DNA of 64,000 bases from Pseudotabrizicola sp. (GCF_030684215.1 NZ_JAUXOV010000073.1:158396-222395); one strand, 5' to 3'. Shown: positions 13,625-25,300, numbered from the stretch's first letter. The notes: generated by a model not told the origin, from the sequence alone. Numbers and translations: made by a program.

Positions 13625-16489
13625 CTACTCTGCCGCATGCCGTCGCGGTTTGAGCATGTCTTTCAGATAGCGACCGGTGTGGCTGGCCTCATTCAGCGCC
13701 ACATCTTCCGGCGTGCCTTCGGCCACGACTTGGCCTCCACCATCGCCGCCCTCTGGCCCGATGTCGATGATCCAGTCGGCGGTCTTGATGACATCAAGGT
13801 TGTGTTCAATCACCACAACAGTGTTGCCCTGCTCGACCAGTTCATGCAGCACTTCCAACAGCTTACGCACGTCTTCAAAGTGCAGACCTGTCGTCGGTTC
13901 GTCCAGAATATACAGCGTGCGCCCCGTCGCGCGACGGCTGAGTTCCTTGGACAGCTTCACCCGCTGCGCCTCACCGCCCGACAGAGTGGTCGCCTGCTGG
14001 CCCACCTTGATGTAACCAAGCCCCACCTGACACAGTGCATCCATCTTGTCGCGGATGCTGGGAACGGCTTGGAAAAACTCCAGAGACTCCTCACATGTCA
14101 TATCAAGAACATCTGATATACTTTTGTTTTTGAACTTTATTTCAAGCGTCTCGCGGTTATAGCGCTTGCCCTTGCATGTCTCACAGGTCACGTAAACATC
14201 GGGCAAAAAGTTCATCTCGATCTTCAAGACGCCATCGCCTTGGCATGCCTCGCACCGCCCACCCTTTACGTTGAATGAGAACCGCGCCGGCTGATAGCCG
14301 CGCGCTTTTGATTCAGGCAGCCCGGCGAACCAGTCGCGGATCGGACCAAACGCCCCGGTATAGGTCGCGGGGTTGCTGCGCGGCGTGCGGCCAATCGCGC
14401 GCTGGTCAATGTCGATGACCTTATCGAGATGCTCAAACCCGGTGATCGTCTCACAGGGCGCGGGCGTCTCACGGGCGCCGTTCAGCTTGCCAGCGGCAGT
14501 TTTGAACAGCGTCTCAATGGTCAACGTGGATTTCCCACCACCCGAAACCCCGGTCACACACACGAACTTGCCCAAGGGGAAACTGACTGTAACATCCCTT
14601 AGGTTGTTCCCAGAAGCCCCTACAATGGTTAGCTTTTTTCCACTCCCCTTGCGCCGCGTCTTAGGCACAGCGATTTCGCGAGCACCCGACAGATACTGCC
14701 CAGTCAAGCTGGCCGGGTCGGCGGCCACCTGCGCGGGTGTCCCGTGCGAGATCACCCGACCGCCATGAATTCCAGCGCCGGGACCAATGTCGAACACATA
14801 GTCCGCCTCGCGGATCGCATCTTCATCATGCTCTACCACCAGCACGGTATTGCCCTGATCGCGCAGGTTTTTCAGCGTGGTCAGCAGGCGGTCATTGTCG
14901 CGCTGGTGCAGGCCGATAGAAGGCTCGTCCAGCACATACAAAACGCCCGTCAGCCCCGACCCGATCTGGCTCGCCAGCCGGATGCGCTGCGATTCACCCC
15001 CAGAAAGTGTGCCCGCATTACGCGACAGGGTCAGGTAGTTCAGCCCGACATTCACAAGGAATCCAAGACGTTCGCGGATTTCCTTCAGAATTGCCTTGGC
15101 GATTTCATTCTTCTGCCCGGTCAGCGCCTCGGGCACCGTCTGAATCCAGGCATGCGCCTCGCTGATCGACATGCGGACCACTTGGCCCACGTGCAAGCCG
15201 CCGATCTTTACCGCCAAAGCCTCGGGGCGCAGGCGATAGCCGCCACAGGCCCCGCAATCGCGATTGTTCTGAAACCGCTCCATATCCTCACGCGACCATG
15301 TGCTGTCGGTTTCCTTATACCGACGCTCCATGTTCGGGATCACGCCCTCAAACACCCGCCGCACCTTGTAGACGCGACCTCCCTCGTCATAGGAAAAATC
15401 AATCTCCTCACCGTGGGATCCATGCAGGAACAGCTGATGCACATGGGCGGGCAGATCTTTCCATTTCTGTTTTTTATCAAACTCATAGTGCCGCGCCAAA
15501 GCGTCAATGGTCTGTGTGAAATACGGGCTTTTCGACTTTGACCACGGCGCAATCGCGCCTTGCATCAGCGTTAGCCCCTGATCGGGCACCACAAGGCGTT
15601 CGTCAAAGAACTGCTCTACCCCAAGCCCGTCACAGACCGGGCAAGCCCCGAAGGGCGCGTTAAAGGAAAACAGCCGGGGTTCGATCTCGGCAATGGTGAA
15701 GCCAGACACCGGGCAGGCAAATTTCTCGGAATAGGTGGTGCGTGCAGGATCGCCCTCGCCCTCTGCAGGGGCGTTTTCAATCACGGCGATGCCATCGGCA
15801 AGGTTCAACGCGGTGCGAAAACTGTCGGCCAGACGGGTCTCCAACCCCTCACGCACCACGATCCGGTCAACCACCACGTCGATATTGTGGCGAAACTTCT
15901 TGTCCAGAACCGGTGGCTCTTCCAGCTCGTAAAACGCGCCATTCACCTTGACCCGTTGAAAGCCTTGCTTTCTAAGGTCAAGAAACTCCTTCTTGTATTC
16001 GCCCTTCCGGTCGCGAATGATAGGCGCCAGCAAATAGGCACGGCTGCCTTCCGGCATCGCCATCACCGCATCCACCATGTCTTGCACCTGCATCGCCGTA
16101 ATCGGCAGGCCAGTGGTGGGCGAATAGGGCGTGCCGACCCGCGCAAACAGCAGGCGCATATAGTCGTAGATCTCGGTCACTGTGCCAACGGTGGACCGGG
16201 GATTCTTACTGGTGGTCTTTTGTTCGATGGAAATGGCGGGCGACAGGCCGCTGATATGGTCCACATCAGGCTTGCCCATCATGTCCAGGAACTGACGCGC
16301 ATAGGCGCTCAGGCTCTCGACATATCGGCGCTGCCCTTCGGCATAGATGGTGTCGAAAGCAAGGCTCGACTTCCCAGACCCCGACAACCCGGTGATCACC
16401 ACCAGCTGATCGCGCGGAATATCCACATCAATGCTCTTGAGGTTGTGCTCACGCGCGCCGCGCACCTCGATGAACTTCTGTTCCGCCAT
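13625..16489 (-). CDS. uvrA: excinuclease ABC subunit A
   Basis: 954 residues, the normal length. It is the DNA-damage recognition ATPase of nucleotide excision repair. It contains a first Walker [15 protein letters not shown] near residue 34 and CxxC zinc modules ([17 protein letters not shown]). ABC signatures are TLSGGESQR and TLSGGEAQR, and the second zinc finger is CEACQGDG...CETCKG. The second Walker A reads GVSGGGKST rather than the usual GSGKST, which still fits the consensus. A GTTC-N7-GTTC LexA box 64 bp upstream indicates SOS induction. Confidence 0.98.
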   Translation of the reverse strand: MAEQKFIEVRGAREHNLKSIDVDIPRDQLVVITGLSGSGKSSLAFDTIYAEGQRRYVESLSAYARQFLDMMGKPDVDHISGLSPAISIEQKTTSKNPRSTVGTVTEIYDYMRLLFARVGTPYSPTTGLPITAMQVQDMVDAVMAMPEGSRAYLLAPIIRDRKGEYKKEFLDLRKQGFQRVKVNGAFYELEEPPVLDKKFRHNIDVVVDRIVVREGLETRLADSFRTALNLADGIAVIENAPAEGEGDPARTTYSEKFACPVSGFTIAEIEPRLFSFNAPFGACPVCDGLGVEQFFDERLVVPDQGLTLMQGAIAPWSKSKSPYFTQTIDALARHYEFDKKQKWKDLPAHVHQLFLHGSHGEEIDFSYDEGGRVYKVRRVFEGVIPNMERRYKETDSTWSREDMERFQNNRDCGACGGYRLRPEALAVKIGGLHVGQVVRMSISEAHAWIQTVPEALTGQKNEIAKAILKEIRERLGFLVNVGLNYLTLSRNAGTLSGGESQRIRLASQIGSGLTGVLYVLDEPSIGLHQRDNDRLLTTLKNLRDQGNTVLVVEHDEDAIREADYVFDIGPGAGIHGGRVISHGTPAQVAADPASLTGQYLSGAREIAVPKTRRKGSGKKLTIVGASGNNLRDVTVSFPLGKFVCVTGVSGGGKSTLTIETLFKTAAGKLNGARETPAPCETITGFEHLDKVIDIDQRAIGRTPRSNPATYTGAFGPIRDWFAGLPESKARGYQPARFSFNVKGGRCEACQGDGVLKIEMNFLPDVYVTCETCKGKRYNRETLEIKFKNKSISDVLDMTCEESLEFFQAVPSIRDKMDALCQVGLGYIKVGQQATTLSGGEAQRVKLSKELSRRATGRTLYILDEPTTGLHFEDVRKLLEVLHELVEQGNTVVVIEHNLDVIKTADWIIDIGPEGGDGGGQVVAEGTPEDVALNEASHTGRYLKDMLKPRRHAAE

Positions 16490-16553
16490 GACCTACCCCG
16501 TGATACCGCGACACAGATAGGCTCTTTCGCGCGAGTCTCCAAGATGAAATTAA

Positions 16554-16568
16554 GAACATATTAAGAAC
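16554..16568 (-). promoter_or_regulatory. alphaproteobacterial LexA (SOS) box of uvrA
   Basis: On the minus strand GTTC-TTAATAT-GTTC is an exact GTTC-N7-GTTC site, the LexA motif of alphaproteobacteria. It is embedded in two perfect 11-bp direct repeats ATGTTCTTAAT (16549-16570). It lies in the 17-bp spacer between a TTGCGC -35-like and a TTAATT -10-like hexamer, 64 bp before the uvrA start. Confidence 0.8.
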
Positions 16569-16582
16569 ATGCGCAAAAGCTG

Positions 16583-17743
16583 TCAGATCATCCGCGCCCG
16601 CCGGCGCGCCTGCACACTGTGCAGCACAATACCAAGCGCACAGGCCAGACCCGCCACCAGCGCCAGCCCCCATGGCCCCGCCCCCAGCAGCAGAGCCGCA
16701 AGCACCGGGGTTCCGGTCGTTGTGCCCAGATTACCCAGTTGGGCGATCGCTCCTGCCGCCTGCGCCCGGCTCTGAGCGCTTTGGTTCAACTCGGGGATTG
16801 ACGCAAAACTCGCCCCTTGCACCACACCCAAGGCAGCAGAAACCCAAAGCGCGCCCGCAACCATTCCCATCCCCCGCCCCCAGAACAGCGCCAGCACCAC
16901 AAAGCCCGGCACTGCGATCAGATAGCCCCATTGCACCAACCGCACCGCCGACATCCGGCTCAAAAGCCAGACCCCCAGTGTCAGCGACACGGCAATCGAG
17001 ATCAGCGGCATCCCCGCCGCCGTCAAAGCGCGCTGCGCAAGCGGCACATCCGGCGGTACAAGAGTCAGCACCGCAACATACAGAAACGTATAGCAAAAGA
17101 ACCCCATCGCCGGGGCCGACAGGCGTGGCGAGGCATAGATCGCCACATGCTGTCGAAATATCCCGGCCTGTGCGATCTTGGGCGCCAGCGGATCACGCGG
17201 CAACAATCCCCACAGGCAAATGCCCATGGCCGCCATCCAGACTGCATGGGCCACAAACACTGCGCCCGTGCCATAGGCCGCGATCAACGGTGGCGCCAAA
17301 AGCGCCAGAACCGCGTATGTCACACCGAAAAAGCTGGACCAGAGCGTCATCGCCAACCCGCGAAACCGCTCCGCCGCCAGCCCGGCAATAACCGTGGGGC
17401 CAACCACCACGATGGCCAGATGCGACACGCCCTCAACCACGCGGCTGGCAATCATCGCGCCGTAGGTCAGACCGACAGACTGTACCGCACTCATGGCGGC
17501 CCCCATCACCAGTGCCGCCACCATGGCCCGGCGCGGCCCGATGCGGGCCACAAACAACCCCGCCGTAGTGCCAAACACCAAGCCAATAATGCCAACGATA
17601 GAGACGATCAGCCCCAGCGCCACCGCAGACGCCCCGGAATATTGCGCGCCCAATGCCTCAAACAGCACCGAAATCTTGCCAAACTGCGCCGCGGCCCCAA
17701 GCCCCGCACACCAGACCGCCAGCACCGTCACAACAGCCCGCAT
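16583..17743 (-). CDS. MFS transporter
   Basis: 386 residues with about 12 hydrophobic helices and the MFS loop 2-3 region FVARIGPRRAMVAALV. Probably a cytoplasmic-membrane proton-driven exporter or uptake carrier; the substrate cannot be told from sequence. The start was placed at 17743 (MRAVVTVLAV). The ATG at 17755 lies in the end of a dispersed intergenic repeat whose other copies also end in AAAATG, and it has no spaced Shine-Dalgarno. It follows lpd on the same strand, but a hairpin-rich repeat separates them. Confidence 0.85.
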   Translation of the reverse strand: MRAVVTVLAVWCAGLGAAAQFGKISVLFEALGAQYSGASAVALGLIVSIVGIIGLVFGTTAGLFVARIGPRRAMVAALVMGAAMSAVQSVGLTYGAMIASRVVEGVSHLAIVVVGPTVIAGLAAERFRGLAMTLWSSFFGVTYAVLALLAPPLIAAYGTGAVFVAHAVWMAAMGICLWGLLPRDPLAPKIAQAGIFRQHVAIYASPRLSAPAMGFFCYTFLYVAVLTLVPPDVPLAQRALTAAGMPLISIAVSLTLGVWLLSRMSAVRLVQWGYLIAVPGFVVLALFWGRGMGMVAGALWVSAALGVVQGASFASIPELNQSAQSRAQAAGAIAQLGNLGTTTGTPVLAALLLGAGPWGLALVAGLACALGIVLHSVQARRRARMI

Positions 17744-17753
17744 GCCCGGCCCC

Positions 17754-17815
17754 ATTTTCTGTTTCTAAATATCCTCAGGGGTGAGGCCAAAGGCCGAGGG
17801 GGGGCGAGCCCCCCC
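17754..17815. repeat. dispersed AT-core/GC-hairpin intergenic repeat, copy 1
   Basis: AT-rich core ATTTTCTGTTTCTAAATATCC (17754-17774; one base over 20 quoted as the repeat core) is followed by the hairpins CCTCA/TGAGG and GGCC/GGCC and a 7-8 bp G/C stem GGGGGGGC-GA-GCCCCCCC (17798-17815). Copies with the same layout occur at 35293, 55964 and, in variant form, 58147 and 49865. It probably acts as a terminator for lpd. Confidence 0.7.
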
Positions 17816-17827
17816 TAACCCCGATCG

Positions 17828-19225
17828 TCACATATGCAACGCACGCCCGTAAGCATCCAGCACCGCTTCATGCATCATCTCCGACAGGGTCGGATGCGGG
17901 AAGACCGTGTTCATCAGGTCTTCTTCGGTCGTCTCCAGCGCGCGACCCACCACATAGCCCTGAATCAACTCGGTCACTTCCGCGCCGATCATGTGCGCGC
18001 CCAGCATTTCGCCGGTTTTCGCGTCAAAGATCGTCTTGATCATGCCCTCCGACTCACCAAGCGCGATGGCCTTGCCGTTGCCGATGAAGGGGAAGCGCCC
18101 AACCTTGATCTCATGGCCCGCTTCTTTCGCCTTGGCCTCGGTCATGCCGACGCTTGCGATCTGCGGATGGCAATAGGTGCACCCTGCGATGCTGCCCGGC
18201 TTGATGGCATGCGGATGGCCGCCTGCGATCAGTTCAGCCACCATCACGCCCTCATGGCTGGCCTTGTGCGCCAACCACGGTGCGCCCGCGATATCGCCAA
18301 TGGCAAACAGGCCCGGAACCCCGGTGCGGCAATATTCATCCGTGACAACGTGGGTCCGGTCAATCTTGACACCCAACGCCTCCAGCCCAAGGTTTTCGAC
18401 GTTGCCAACGATCCCAACGGCGGAAATCACGGTGTCAAATTCGTGCAACTCCACCTTGCCGCCCACCTCAATATGGGCGGTGACGCCAACACCGGGCTTG
18501 CGGTCCAGCTTCTTGACCGCCGCCTTTTCCATAATCTTCATGCCCTGCTTGATAAAAGACTTCTTCGCAAAGGCAGAGATTTCAGCATCTTCCACCGGCA
18601 GAATGCGGTCCATCACCTCAACCACCGTGGTATCTGACCCCAGCGTGTTGAAAAAGCTGGCAAATTCGATACCAATCGCGCCCGAGCCGATCACCAGCAG
18701 CCTTTTGGGCATCCGGGTGGCAACCAGCGCGTGCTTGTAAGACCAGACCAGATCGCCATCCGCTTCCAGTCCCGGCAATTCACGAGCCCGCGCACCGGTG
18801 GCGAGGATGATGTTCTTGGCCGTCAGCTCCTCGGTGCCCTTGTCGGTTTTGACCGATACCACACCCGCCTTTGGCAAGGTGGCAGCGCCCATGAACACCG
18901 TCACTTTATTTTTCTTCATCAGATGGCCAATGCCGCCCGAAAGCTGCTTGGCGACGGCCCGACTGCGGGCCACCACGGCAGGCAGGTCATAGCCGATCCC
19001 TGTCGCGGTCAGGCCAAATTCCTTGGCCCGCTCCATCAGGTGAAACACCTCGGCGCTGCGCAGCATGGCCTTGGTGGGGATGCAGCCCCAGTTCAGGCAG
19101 ATACCGCCCAGATGCTCGCGCTCAACAATCGCGACCTTTTGGCCCAACTGGCTGGCGCGAATTGCCGCCACATAGCCGCCGGGGCCTGCCCCAACCACGA
19201 TCACATCAAAGCTCTGAGCTGCCAT
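17828..19225 (-). CDS. lpd: dihydrolipoyl dehydrogenase (E3)
   Basis: 465 residues, the usual length. The FAD- and NAD-dependent E3 component reoxidises the lipoyl groups of pyruvate, 2-oxoglutarate or branched-chain dehydrogenases. FAD motif VGAGPGGYVAA is near residue 11. The redox-active disulfide is GGICLNWGCIPTK near residue 40, the NAD motif GSGAIGIEFA is mid-protein, and the C-terminal catalytic region is HPTLSEMMHEA. AGGGAGG precedes the start. No E1/E2 genes are adjacent in the window, so which complex it serves is open. Confidence 0.96.
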   Translation of the reverse strand: MAAQSFDVIVVGAGPGGYVAAIRASQLGQKVAIVEREHLGGICLNWGCIPTKAMLRSAEVFHLMERAKEFGLTATGIGYDLPAVVARSRAVAKQLSGGIGHLMKKNKVTVFMGAATLPKAGVVSVKTDKGTEELTAKNIILATGARARELPGLEADGDLVWSYKHALVATRMPKRLLVIGSGAIGIEFASFFNTLGSDTTVVEVMDRILPVEDAEISAFAKKSFIKQGMKIMEKAAVKKLDRKPGVGVTAHIEVGGKVELHEFDTVISAVGIVGNVENLGLEALGVKIDRTHVVTDEYCRTGVPGLFAIGDIAGAPWLAHKASHEGVMVAELIAGGHPHAIKPGSIAGCTYCHPQIASVGMTEAKAKEAGHEIKVGRFPFIGNGKAIALGESEGMIKTIFDAKTGEMLGAHMIGAEVTELIQGYVVGRALETTEEDLMNTVFPHPTLSEMMHEAVLDAYGRALHM

Positions 19226-19300
19226 TCGTCCCTCCCTGGAAAAAGTGGTTTACCCTTAAACTATTCCTGAAACCCAAGCAACGAAGCTGACGCCTATGCC

Positions 19301-19888
19301 CTATGCGCCAGGCGCATAGCTGTCACGCAGCTTGTTCACAATCTTCATATAGCCGCCGTCGGCCATGAAAGCGGCCTCGTCGGCCGTGCTGTCGCGGCCC
19401 AAGGCTGCGTTACGGAACGGAAAGCGGCCAAAGCGCGCGATGATCTCACGGTGCGCGCGGGCGTGCAGCAGCGTCTCGGCGGCTCCCTCCATCCGCTCGG
19501 CCATCAGGCTGACCGCCAGATCCTGATCGGCCATGTCTTCGGAATGCTCAAACGGCATATAGAAAAACTGGCGTTCCGGCACCGGGGCCTGCATATCCCA
19601 GCCCGCCTCCAGCGCGCGGCGCGCGGCGTCGCGGGCGCGCGGGTCATTGGCAAATGCCTGCGCCTTGCCACGATGGATGTTGCGCGAAAACTGGTCAGCG
19701 ACGATCAGATAGGCCAGCGTGCCCACCACACCATCCACCCAATGTTCCAGCCCACCGTCGTTCTGCGCATCCCACAACGCGCCAAACCGCACCGCGCAGG
19801 CGTCGTCAATCTCTTCGCTGCCCGCATACCAGCCCTCGGGGCCGATTTCGCCCAGCCAGAAATCCAGAACCTCTACCGGATCAGACAT
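19301..19888 (-). CDS. DUF924 family protein
   Basis: 195 residues starting MSDPVEVLDFWLGE, the classic DUF924 N-terminus. Internal motifs are ADQFSRNIHRG, FYMPFEHSED and FGRFPFRNAALGR. The predicted fold is all-helical, similar to tetratricopeptide-like proteins; the biochemical role is unknown. GGGGGA lies upstream of the chosen ATG at 19888. It lies between lpd and an MFS gene, all leftward, with no strong operon evidence. Confidence 0.9.
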   Translation of the reverse strand: MSDPVEVLDFWLGEIGPEGWYAGSEEIDDACAVRFGALWDAQNDGGLEHWVDGVVGTLAYLIVADQFSRNIHRGKAQAFANDPRARDAARRALEAGWDMQAPVPERQFFYMPFEHSEDMADQDLAVSLMAERMEGAAETLLHARAHREIIARFGRFPFRNAALGRDSTADEAAFMADGGYMKIVNKLRDSYAPGA

Positions 19889-19939
19889 GCCGTCCCCCTG
19901 TTTGTAACCAGCCTGACAGGGCAAGCGTTGAAAGGCAAA

Positions 19940-21193
19940 TCAGTTCCGCGCCTTGCCCTGCCGCGCGTCTTCCGCCTCAACCAGTGCGGCGGTTTCCACC
20001 GCGACAATAGACGCGGTTGGCGACACGGGCGTATAGCCGGACGTAACCTCTGGCGTTTCACGCCGCTGGGTCATCCGCCAGCCCGCATAGGCCGCAAGAA
20101 TTGCGAACAGAATGCCCATGAACAGGAAAAATCCAGACGATCCGATTTCTTCCATCATCCACCCCGTGATGACCGGACCAGAGATCGCGCCAAGGCCGTT
20201 TATGAACATCAGCCCGGCCGAAGCAGCGGCCATGTCACTCTTATCCAAATAATCGTTCACATAGGCCAGCAGCAACGAATAAAGCGGGTTGGACACGCCG
20301 CCACAAACGGCGGCAACGCCGACCAGAACCGCAAAGGGCGGATCAAAGATCACCGGAATCATCAGCACCACCGCGCCAAGAACCGCCAGCCACAAAACCA
20401 CGATGCGGCGGTCAATCCGGTCTGAAAGCCAGCCGATCGGGTATTGTAGTACCAGCCCGCCAACATAGATCGCCGAGACAAAGACCGTCAGATCGGCAAT
20501 ACTAAGCCCCGCTTGTGTGCCCCAGACCGCCGCCATCCCGAACTGCGCCGAAAACACGCCGCCCAGTAGGAACATACCAACACAGCCCAAAGGTGACGCC
20601 TGATACAAGCGGCGGAACGACATCGGCTTGGTCGATTCAAAGGCCGGCGCCGGACTTGCCGACAGCAAGATCGGCGTGAAGGCCAGCGACACCAGAACCG
20701 ACGGGATGACAAACAGGATATAGCCCGACGCATCTCCCACGTTCAGCAAAAGCTGCGCCGCTATAATGCCGATCATCTGCACGATCAGGTAAAGTGACAG
20801 CGCCTGACCACGGTTTTCATTGGTGGAAGCGTTGTTCAGCCAGCTTTCAGTGGCAATATACACGCCCGAGAACGAAAATCCGATGATCACCCGCAGGGCC
20901 GCCCAGACCATCCAGTCGGGGGCTGCCGCATAGAGGATCAGCACCGCAGAAATCAACGACCCAAGGGCCGCAAACACCCGCACATGCCCAACCCGGCGGA
21001 TCATCAACGGCGCAAGGCGGCTGCCGAACAAAAAGCCCACAAAATAGGCCGACATCACGAGAGACATCTGAAAGGTCGAGAAATTCTCTATCCCGCCCCG
21101 AATGCCCAGCAACGTGCCCTGCATGCCATTGCCCAGCATCAAAAGGCCAAGGCCCAAAAGCAGCGCCCAAGTGTTGCGCAGAACGGTCAGCAT
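19940..21193 (-). CDS. MFS transporter, YcaD-like
   Basis: 417 residues with 12 predicted transmembrane helices. The motif GSRLAPLMIRRVGHVRVFAA matches the cytoplasmic loop 2-3 signature. The pattern GFSFSGVYIATESWLN is characteristic of the YcaD/TCR subgroup of MFS carriers. A ~40-residue hydrophilic C-terminal tail follows the last helix. AAGGA lies upstream of the start. The substrate is unknown. Confidence 0.88.
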   Translation of the reverse strand: MLTVLRNTWALLLGLGLLMLGNGMQGTLLGIRGGIENFSTFQMSLVMSAYFVGFLFGSRLAPLMIRRVGHVRVFAALGSLISAVLILYAAAPDWMVWAALRVIIGFSFSGVYIATESWLNNASTNENRGQALSLYLIVQMIGIIAAQLLLNVGDASGYILFVIPSVLVSLAFTPILLSASPAPAFESTKPMSFRRLYQASPLGCVGMFLLGGVFSAQFGMAAVWGTQAGLSIADLTVFVSAIYVGGLVLQYPIGWLSDRIDRRIVVLWLAVLGAVVLMIPVIFDPPFAVLVGVAAVCGGVSNPLYSLLLAYVNDYLDKSDMAAASAGLMFINGLGAISGPVITGWMMEEIGSSGFFLFMGILFAILAAYAGWRMTQRRETPEVTSGYTPVSPTASIVAVETAALVEAEDARQGKARN

Positions 21194-21283
21194 GGTGTGG
21201 TCTTCCTTTGGTCAGTCGAGACAAGCTACGCGGATGGCGTGAAGATGTCATGTCGAACAGGGGTCAGAGTGCGCAAACCGCTC

Positions 21284-22315
21284 CTAGGGGATCAGCAGCG
21301 ACGCATCGCCATAGCTGAAAAACCGATACTGCCCCGCGATGGCATGGGCATAGATCCGGTCCATCCGATCCTTGCCCATCAGCGCCGACACCAGCATCAG
21401 CAGCGTGGATTTCGGCAGGTGGAAATTCGTCATCAGCGCATCGGTCGCGTGAAATGTGAAACCAGGATAGATGAAGATATCGGTCGGTCCCTCCCACGGC
21501 TCCACCCGGCCCGACCGCGCTGCGGTTTCGATCAGCCGCAAGGCTGTGGTGCCGACCGGGATCACCCGCCCGCCCGCCGCGCGTGTCGCGTTGATCTGGG
21601 CCGCCGCTTCGGGCGTGACCTGCCCCCATTCGGCGTGCATCTTGTGCGTGGCTACATCCTCTACCTTGACAGGCAGAAAGGTGCCTGCGCCGACATGCAG
21701 GGTCACTTCGGTAAACTGCACGCCCTTGGCCCGCAGCGCCGCCAGCAGCTCGGCATCAAAATGCAAAGATGCCGTGGGGGCCGCGACCGCGCCCTTGTGG
21801 CGGGCAAAGACGGTTTGGTAATCGTCATCATCCTGCGCATCGGGGCTGCGTTTGGCGGCGATATAGGGTGGCAGGGGCATCGCACCCGCCTGTGCCAAAG
21901 CCGCGTCGAAATCGTCGCCCGTCAGGTTGAACTCCAGCCGCAGATCGGTGTCGGACTTTTCCGCAACGGTGGCCGAAAGCTGGGGGGAAAAGGCAATCAC
22001 CTCTCCCACCGCGACCTTGCGCAAGGGCTTTGCCATGGCACGCCAGCCTGTCGCCGCTGGCTCCATAAGGGTGATCTCGATGCGCGCGACCGCCTCACCC
22101 CGTGTGCGCTGCCCCGTCAGACGCGCGGGGATAACGCGGGTGTTGTTCAGCACCAAACGATCGCCCGGCTGCAACAGATCCACCAGATCGCGCACATGCA
22201 GATCACGGAAGTTATCCGCCTCTGCCAGCAGCAGACGCGCAGCGGTGCGCGGTCGCGCGGGGCGGGTGGCAATCAACCCTTCGGGCAGATCAAAGTCGAA
22301 ATCAGACAGTTTCAT
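21284..22315 (-). CDS. queA: tRNA preQ1(34) S-adenosylmethionine ribosyltransferase-isomerase
   Basis: 343 residues from the ATG at 22315. It converts preQ1 in tRNA anticodons to epoxyqueuosine using the ribosyl group of SAM. Family motifs are [48 protein letters not shown] and [16 protein letters not shown]. It starts 11 bp after the stop of the large AsmA-like gene and is likely cotranscribed. No other queuosine genes are in the window. Confidence 0.97.
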   Translation of the reverse strand: MKLSDFDFDLPEGLIATRPARPRTAARLLLAEADNFRDLHVRDLVDLLQPGDRLVLNNTRVIPARLTGQRTRGEAVARIEITLMEPAATGWRAMAKPLRKVAVGEVIAFSPQLSATVAEKSDTDLRLEFNLTGDDFDAALAQAGAMPLPPYIAAKRSPDAQDDDDYQTVFARHKGAVAAPTASLHFDAELLAALRAKGVQFTEVTLHVGAGTFLPVKVEDVATHKMHAEWGQVTPEAAAQINATRAAGGRVIPVGTTALRLIETAARSGRVEPWEGPTDIFIYPGFTFHATDALMTNFHLPKSTLLMLVSALMGKDRMDRIYAHAIAGQYRFFSYGDASLLIP

Positions 22316-22326
22316 CAATAGCCCAA

Positions 22327-25300
22327 TCAGTTGCCTTGGCGCAGCACAGGCGCGGGGCTGCGGAAAATCTCGCGGAACATGCCCGGCGTCAGGATCGACA
22401 GCGGGTTGACCTGAACTTGTGGCGCGTCAGACGTTCCGCCAAGCGAATAGTTGAAGCCGAACACACCTTCACCGCGCCGGGTCAGCAACGCGCCGATGCC
22501 ATTGACCAGATAGATCGGCGACACAACCCCCTGCAAGGCCAGACGTTTGGTCTGGGTGCCATAAAGCCCCGCCATCGACACCCCAAGACTGGCCCCCATA
22601 GCCGAACTGCGCGTGACCTCGATCGCTTGCGGTGTGATGATAAAATCGGCTTCGGCTTCACTGAAAAAGATACCCTCGCCGTTCAACTGCTCCAGCAGCC
22701 CCACGACCGAAATCGCCGACAAAAGCTCGGCCAGCACATTGGCCCCCCGGACCCGAAGGCGCGTAATCTCTGCACGACCGTCATAAACCCCTTTTTGCGC
22801 CCGGGGTGTCAGCCGCAAATCCAGAGCGCCCCCACGGGCCGAGGCAAAGATGCCCGCCGCGCGCAAAGCCGCTCCTGCATCGGCAGATTGCAATCGCACC
22901 GCGATGCCGTTGCGCGACGGAACGGCGGTGCCAGTGACGGGAACCTCACCGTTGAGACTGGCACGAAAACTGCCGTTCAACCCGCCGCGCTGCGAGAAAT
23001 CACCGCGAAAACCGGTCAGCGCAATGCCTTCACTGACAATCAGACGATCAAGGCTCAGTGACAGCGCGCCCTGGGCTTGTGCGCTGCCCTGATCCGCCCC
23101 AGCTGGCCGGTCAAAGCGGCGCAGGTCCACTGTGCCCCGCGTCACAGCCACATCGGGCGCGCGTCCCGCGCCGCGCCCGGTCAGGGTGACCGCGCCCGTC
23201 AGCCAGTTGTTCAGCTTGACCGTTGCAAAGCGCGCTGTCTGCAAACCGCCACCCGCCGACAGGGTGATGGCACCCTCTGCTTCCAGCCCGCCGCCGCGTA
23301 CCGACAGCCGCGTGATATCGGGCACGCTTCCCAGCGTCGCCTCTACCTCCAGCCGCCCTGCCGATCGTGCTGGCTTTGTCCAGCCAACCGGCGGCAGGGT
23401 CAGGCCGATGCCACCCAGATCCGATGTCAGACGCAACCGCCCCGGCGCGTTGCGTTCCAGATCTATCACCACCTCGGCCCGGCCCGAGCCGCTGACCATG
23501 CCTTGCGGCAGGCCCAGCCCGAATTCGGCAACCGTGGCGGGCGACAGGGTGACAGAGCCCGCAACCCGGCTTTTGCCCTGCTGCTCGGGGCCAAAGCCTT
23601 GGGTAAAGGCCACGTCAAACGGCACCTTACCAATCCGCCCCGGCCCTTCTATCCGCAAGCCTTGCGGGTCTGCGGTCAGGGTCAGCCCTTCGGCGGTGAT
23701 GGTCTTGCCCGGCACCAGCGCATCGGATGACAGGCCCAGAATCTGGCCGCGTACCTGATAGGCCACATCCTTGACCTCAACCCGCCTGACAAGGGGCAAA
23801 GACAATTGCGTGTCGACCACAGCCCGGCCCTGCCCCAGATCCGGCGCGCGCCCGGCCTTGGTCATGAAGCCAAAAGGAGGCAGATCGAGCAGCGACAGCG
23901 CGGCCGTCAGAGAACTTTCGCTGCGCAACCTGATCTCGGCCTGTGCCGGTTTGGCTGTAACATCAGGCACCGAAAACACCGAGCCTGCCACATCAATGTT
24001 ACCGCCAACGGGCGCCTGAACCGTGCCGCCATCCAGAACCAGCGTATAGGCGTTGTTTTCAATCGTTGACCGTCCCCGCCCGTTGCGAATGGGGGGTAAG
24101 GTGCGCAGGAAAGTCACCTCAGCCCCGTCAAACTCATACCCCATCGCAAGCCGTGGCTCTTGCCCAGGGGTCACACGCAGCGCGGCCTTGACGTTGGTCA
24201 GCAGACCCTGCGCCACGTTTTGCCCCACCCATTCGCGCGTGCCCGGCACAGCCCCCTTGGGCCAGACCTGCAACAGCCGGTCATGGGCAATCGCATCCAG
24301 CGCCAGATCCAGCGCGACACTCCACCCCGCAGTCAAAGCCTCGACGCCACCCGCAAGCGTCAGGCGGCGGCCGGTTTCCTCGATCAGCGCAACCTGCCCG
24401 ATTTCCAGCCGGAACGGTTGCAACGTCAGGCGCGCATCCATAGCCCCACCGGAAAACCGCAAGGGCCGGTCGAACAGGCCCTCTGGGTCAAGCTCTGCGC
24501 CCGAAATCTGCACCTGCCCCAAAAAGCCACTTGGCAAGCGCTGCCCAAGTGGCCCGGTCAGAATATCCCCGTCATCGCCCAGCAAATAGGAATGCCCCGA
24601 CGCCTTGACCCGCAAGGTCCGGCTTTCGATCGACAGATCGCTGATCACCACCCGCCCGCGCGCCGGTTCATAGCCCAAAGACAGCGCCGCACCGTCAAAA
24701 CCGATGGGCGGCGTTGCCGGGTCTGGGCGCAAAGCCCCTGCCCCAAGGGACATCTGCGCGCTGAGTGCGGTCAGCCCGTCATTGTTCAACTCTGCCGAGA
24801 TCCGCCCCGAAATCGGCGCGTCCAGAACACCCAACACACCAAGAACCGGCGTCTGCGCTGCGATATCAGCCGCCGCCACCCCTTCGACCGCCGCCGTCAC
24901 GCGCAGCAACGCCTGCCCCTTGGGCCGGACCAGAGTGACCAGCGCCTGAGCGGGTTCCCCCGACTCTGACGCCAGCGACAGCCCCACCTCGGCCGCCAAA
25001 GCGTCCTCGCGGTTTTCCAGCGTGATCCGGCCGTCACCCACCGTCCATATGCGGTTCAGCCGAGAATCAATCATCGTCAGGCTGGCGGCTTCGGCCTCGA
25101 TCCTGTCCAGCCGCGACAACAGCGGCGTATCCAGGGCCCGGTCGATCTGGGCAAACAGATCGCTTAACCCGTTGATCGGGGGGGCCTGCCCGGTTGCGCC
25201 GATCTGAAGGTCCAGACTGCCATCCGCGCGCCGGTTCAGCGTGACCGCGCCGCCAATGATCCGCAAGGATGCCGGACGCAAGCGCCGTTCAGTGATAAAC

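Noticed and set aside
14532-14558. Second Walker A of uvrA reading GGGKST as a defect
   Set aside because: It still fits GxxGxGK[ST]; Gly for Ser is tolerated, and the rest of the domain is intact.
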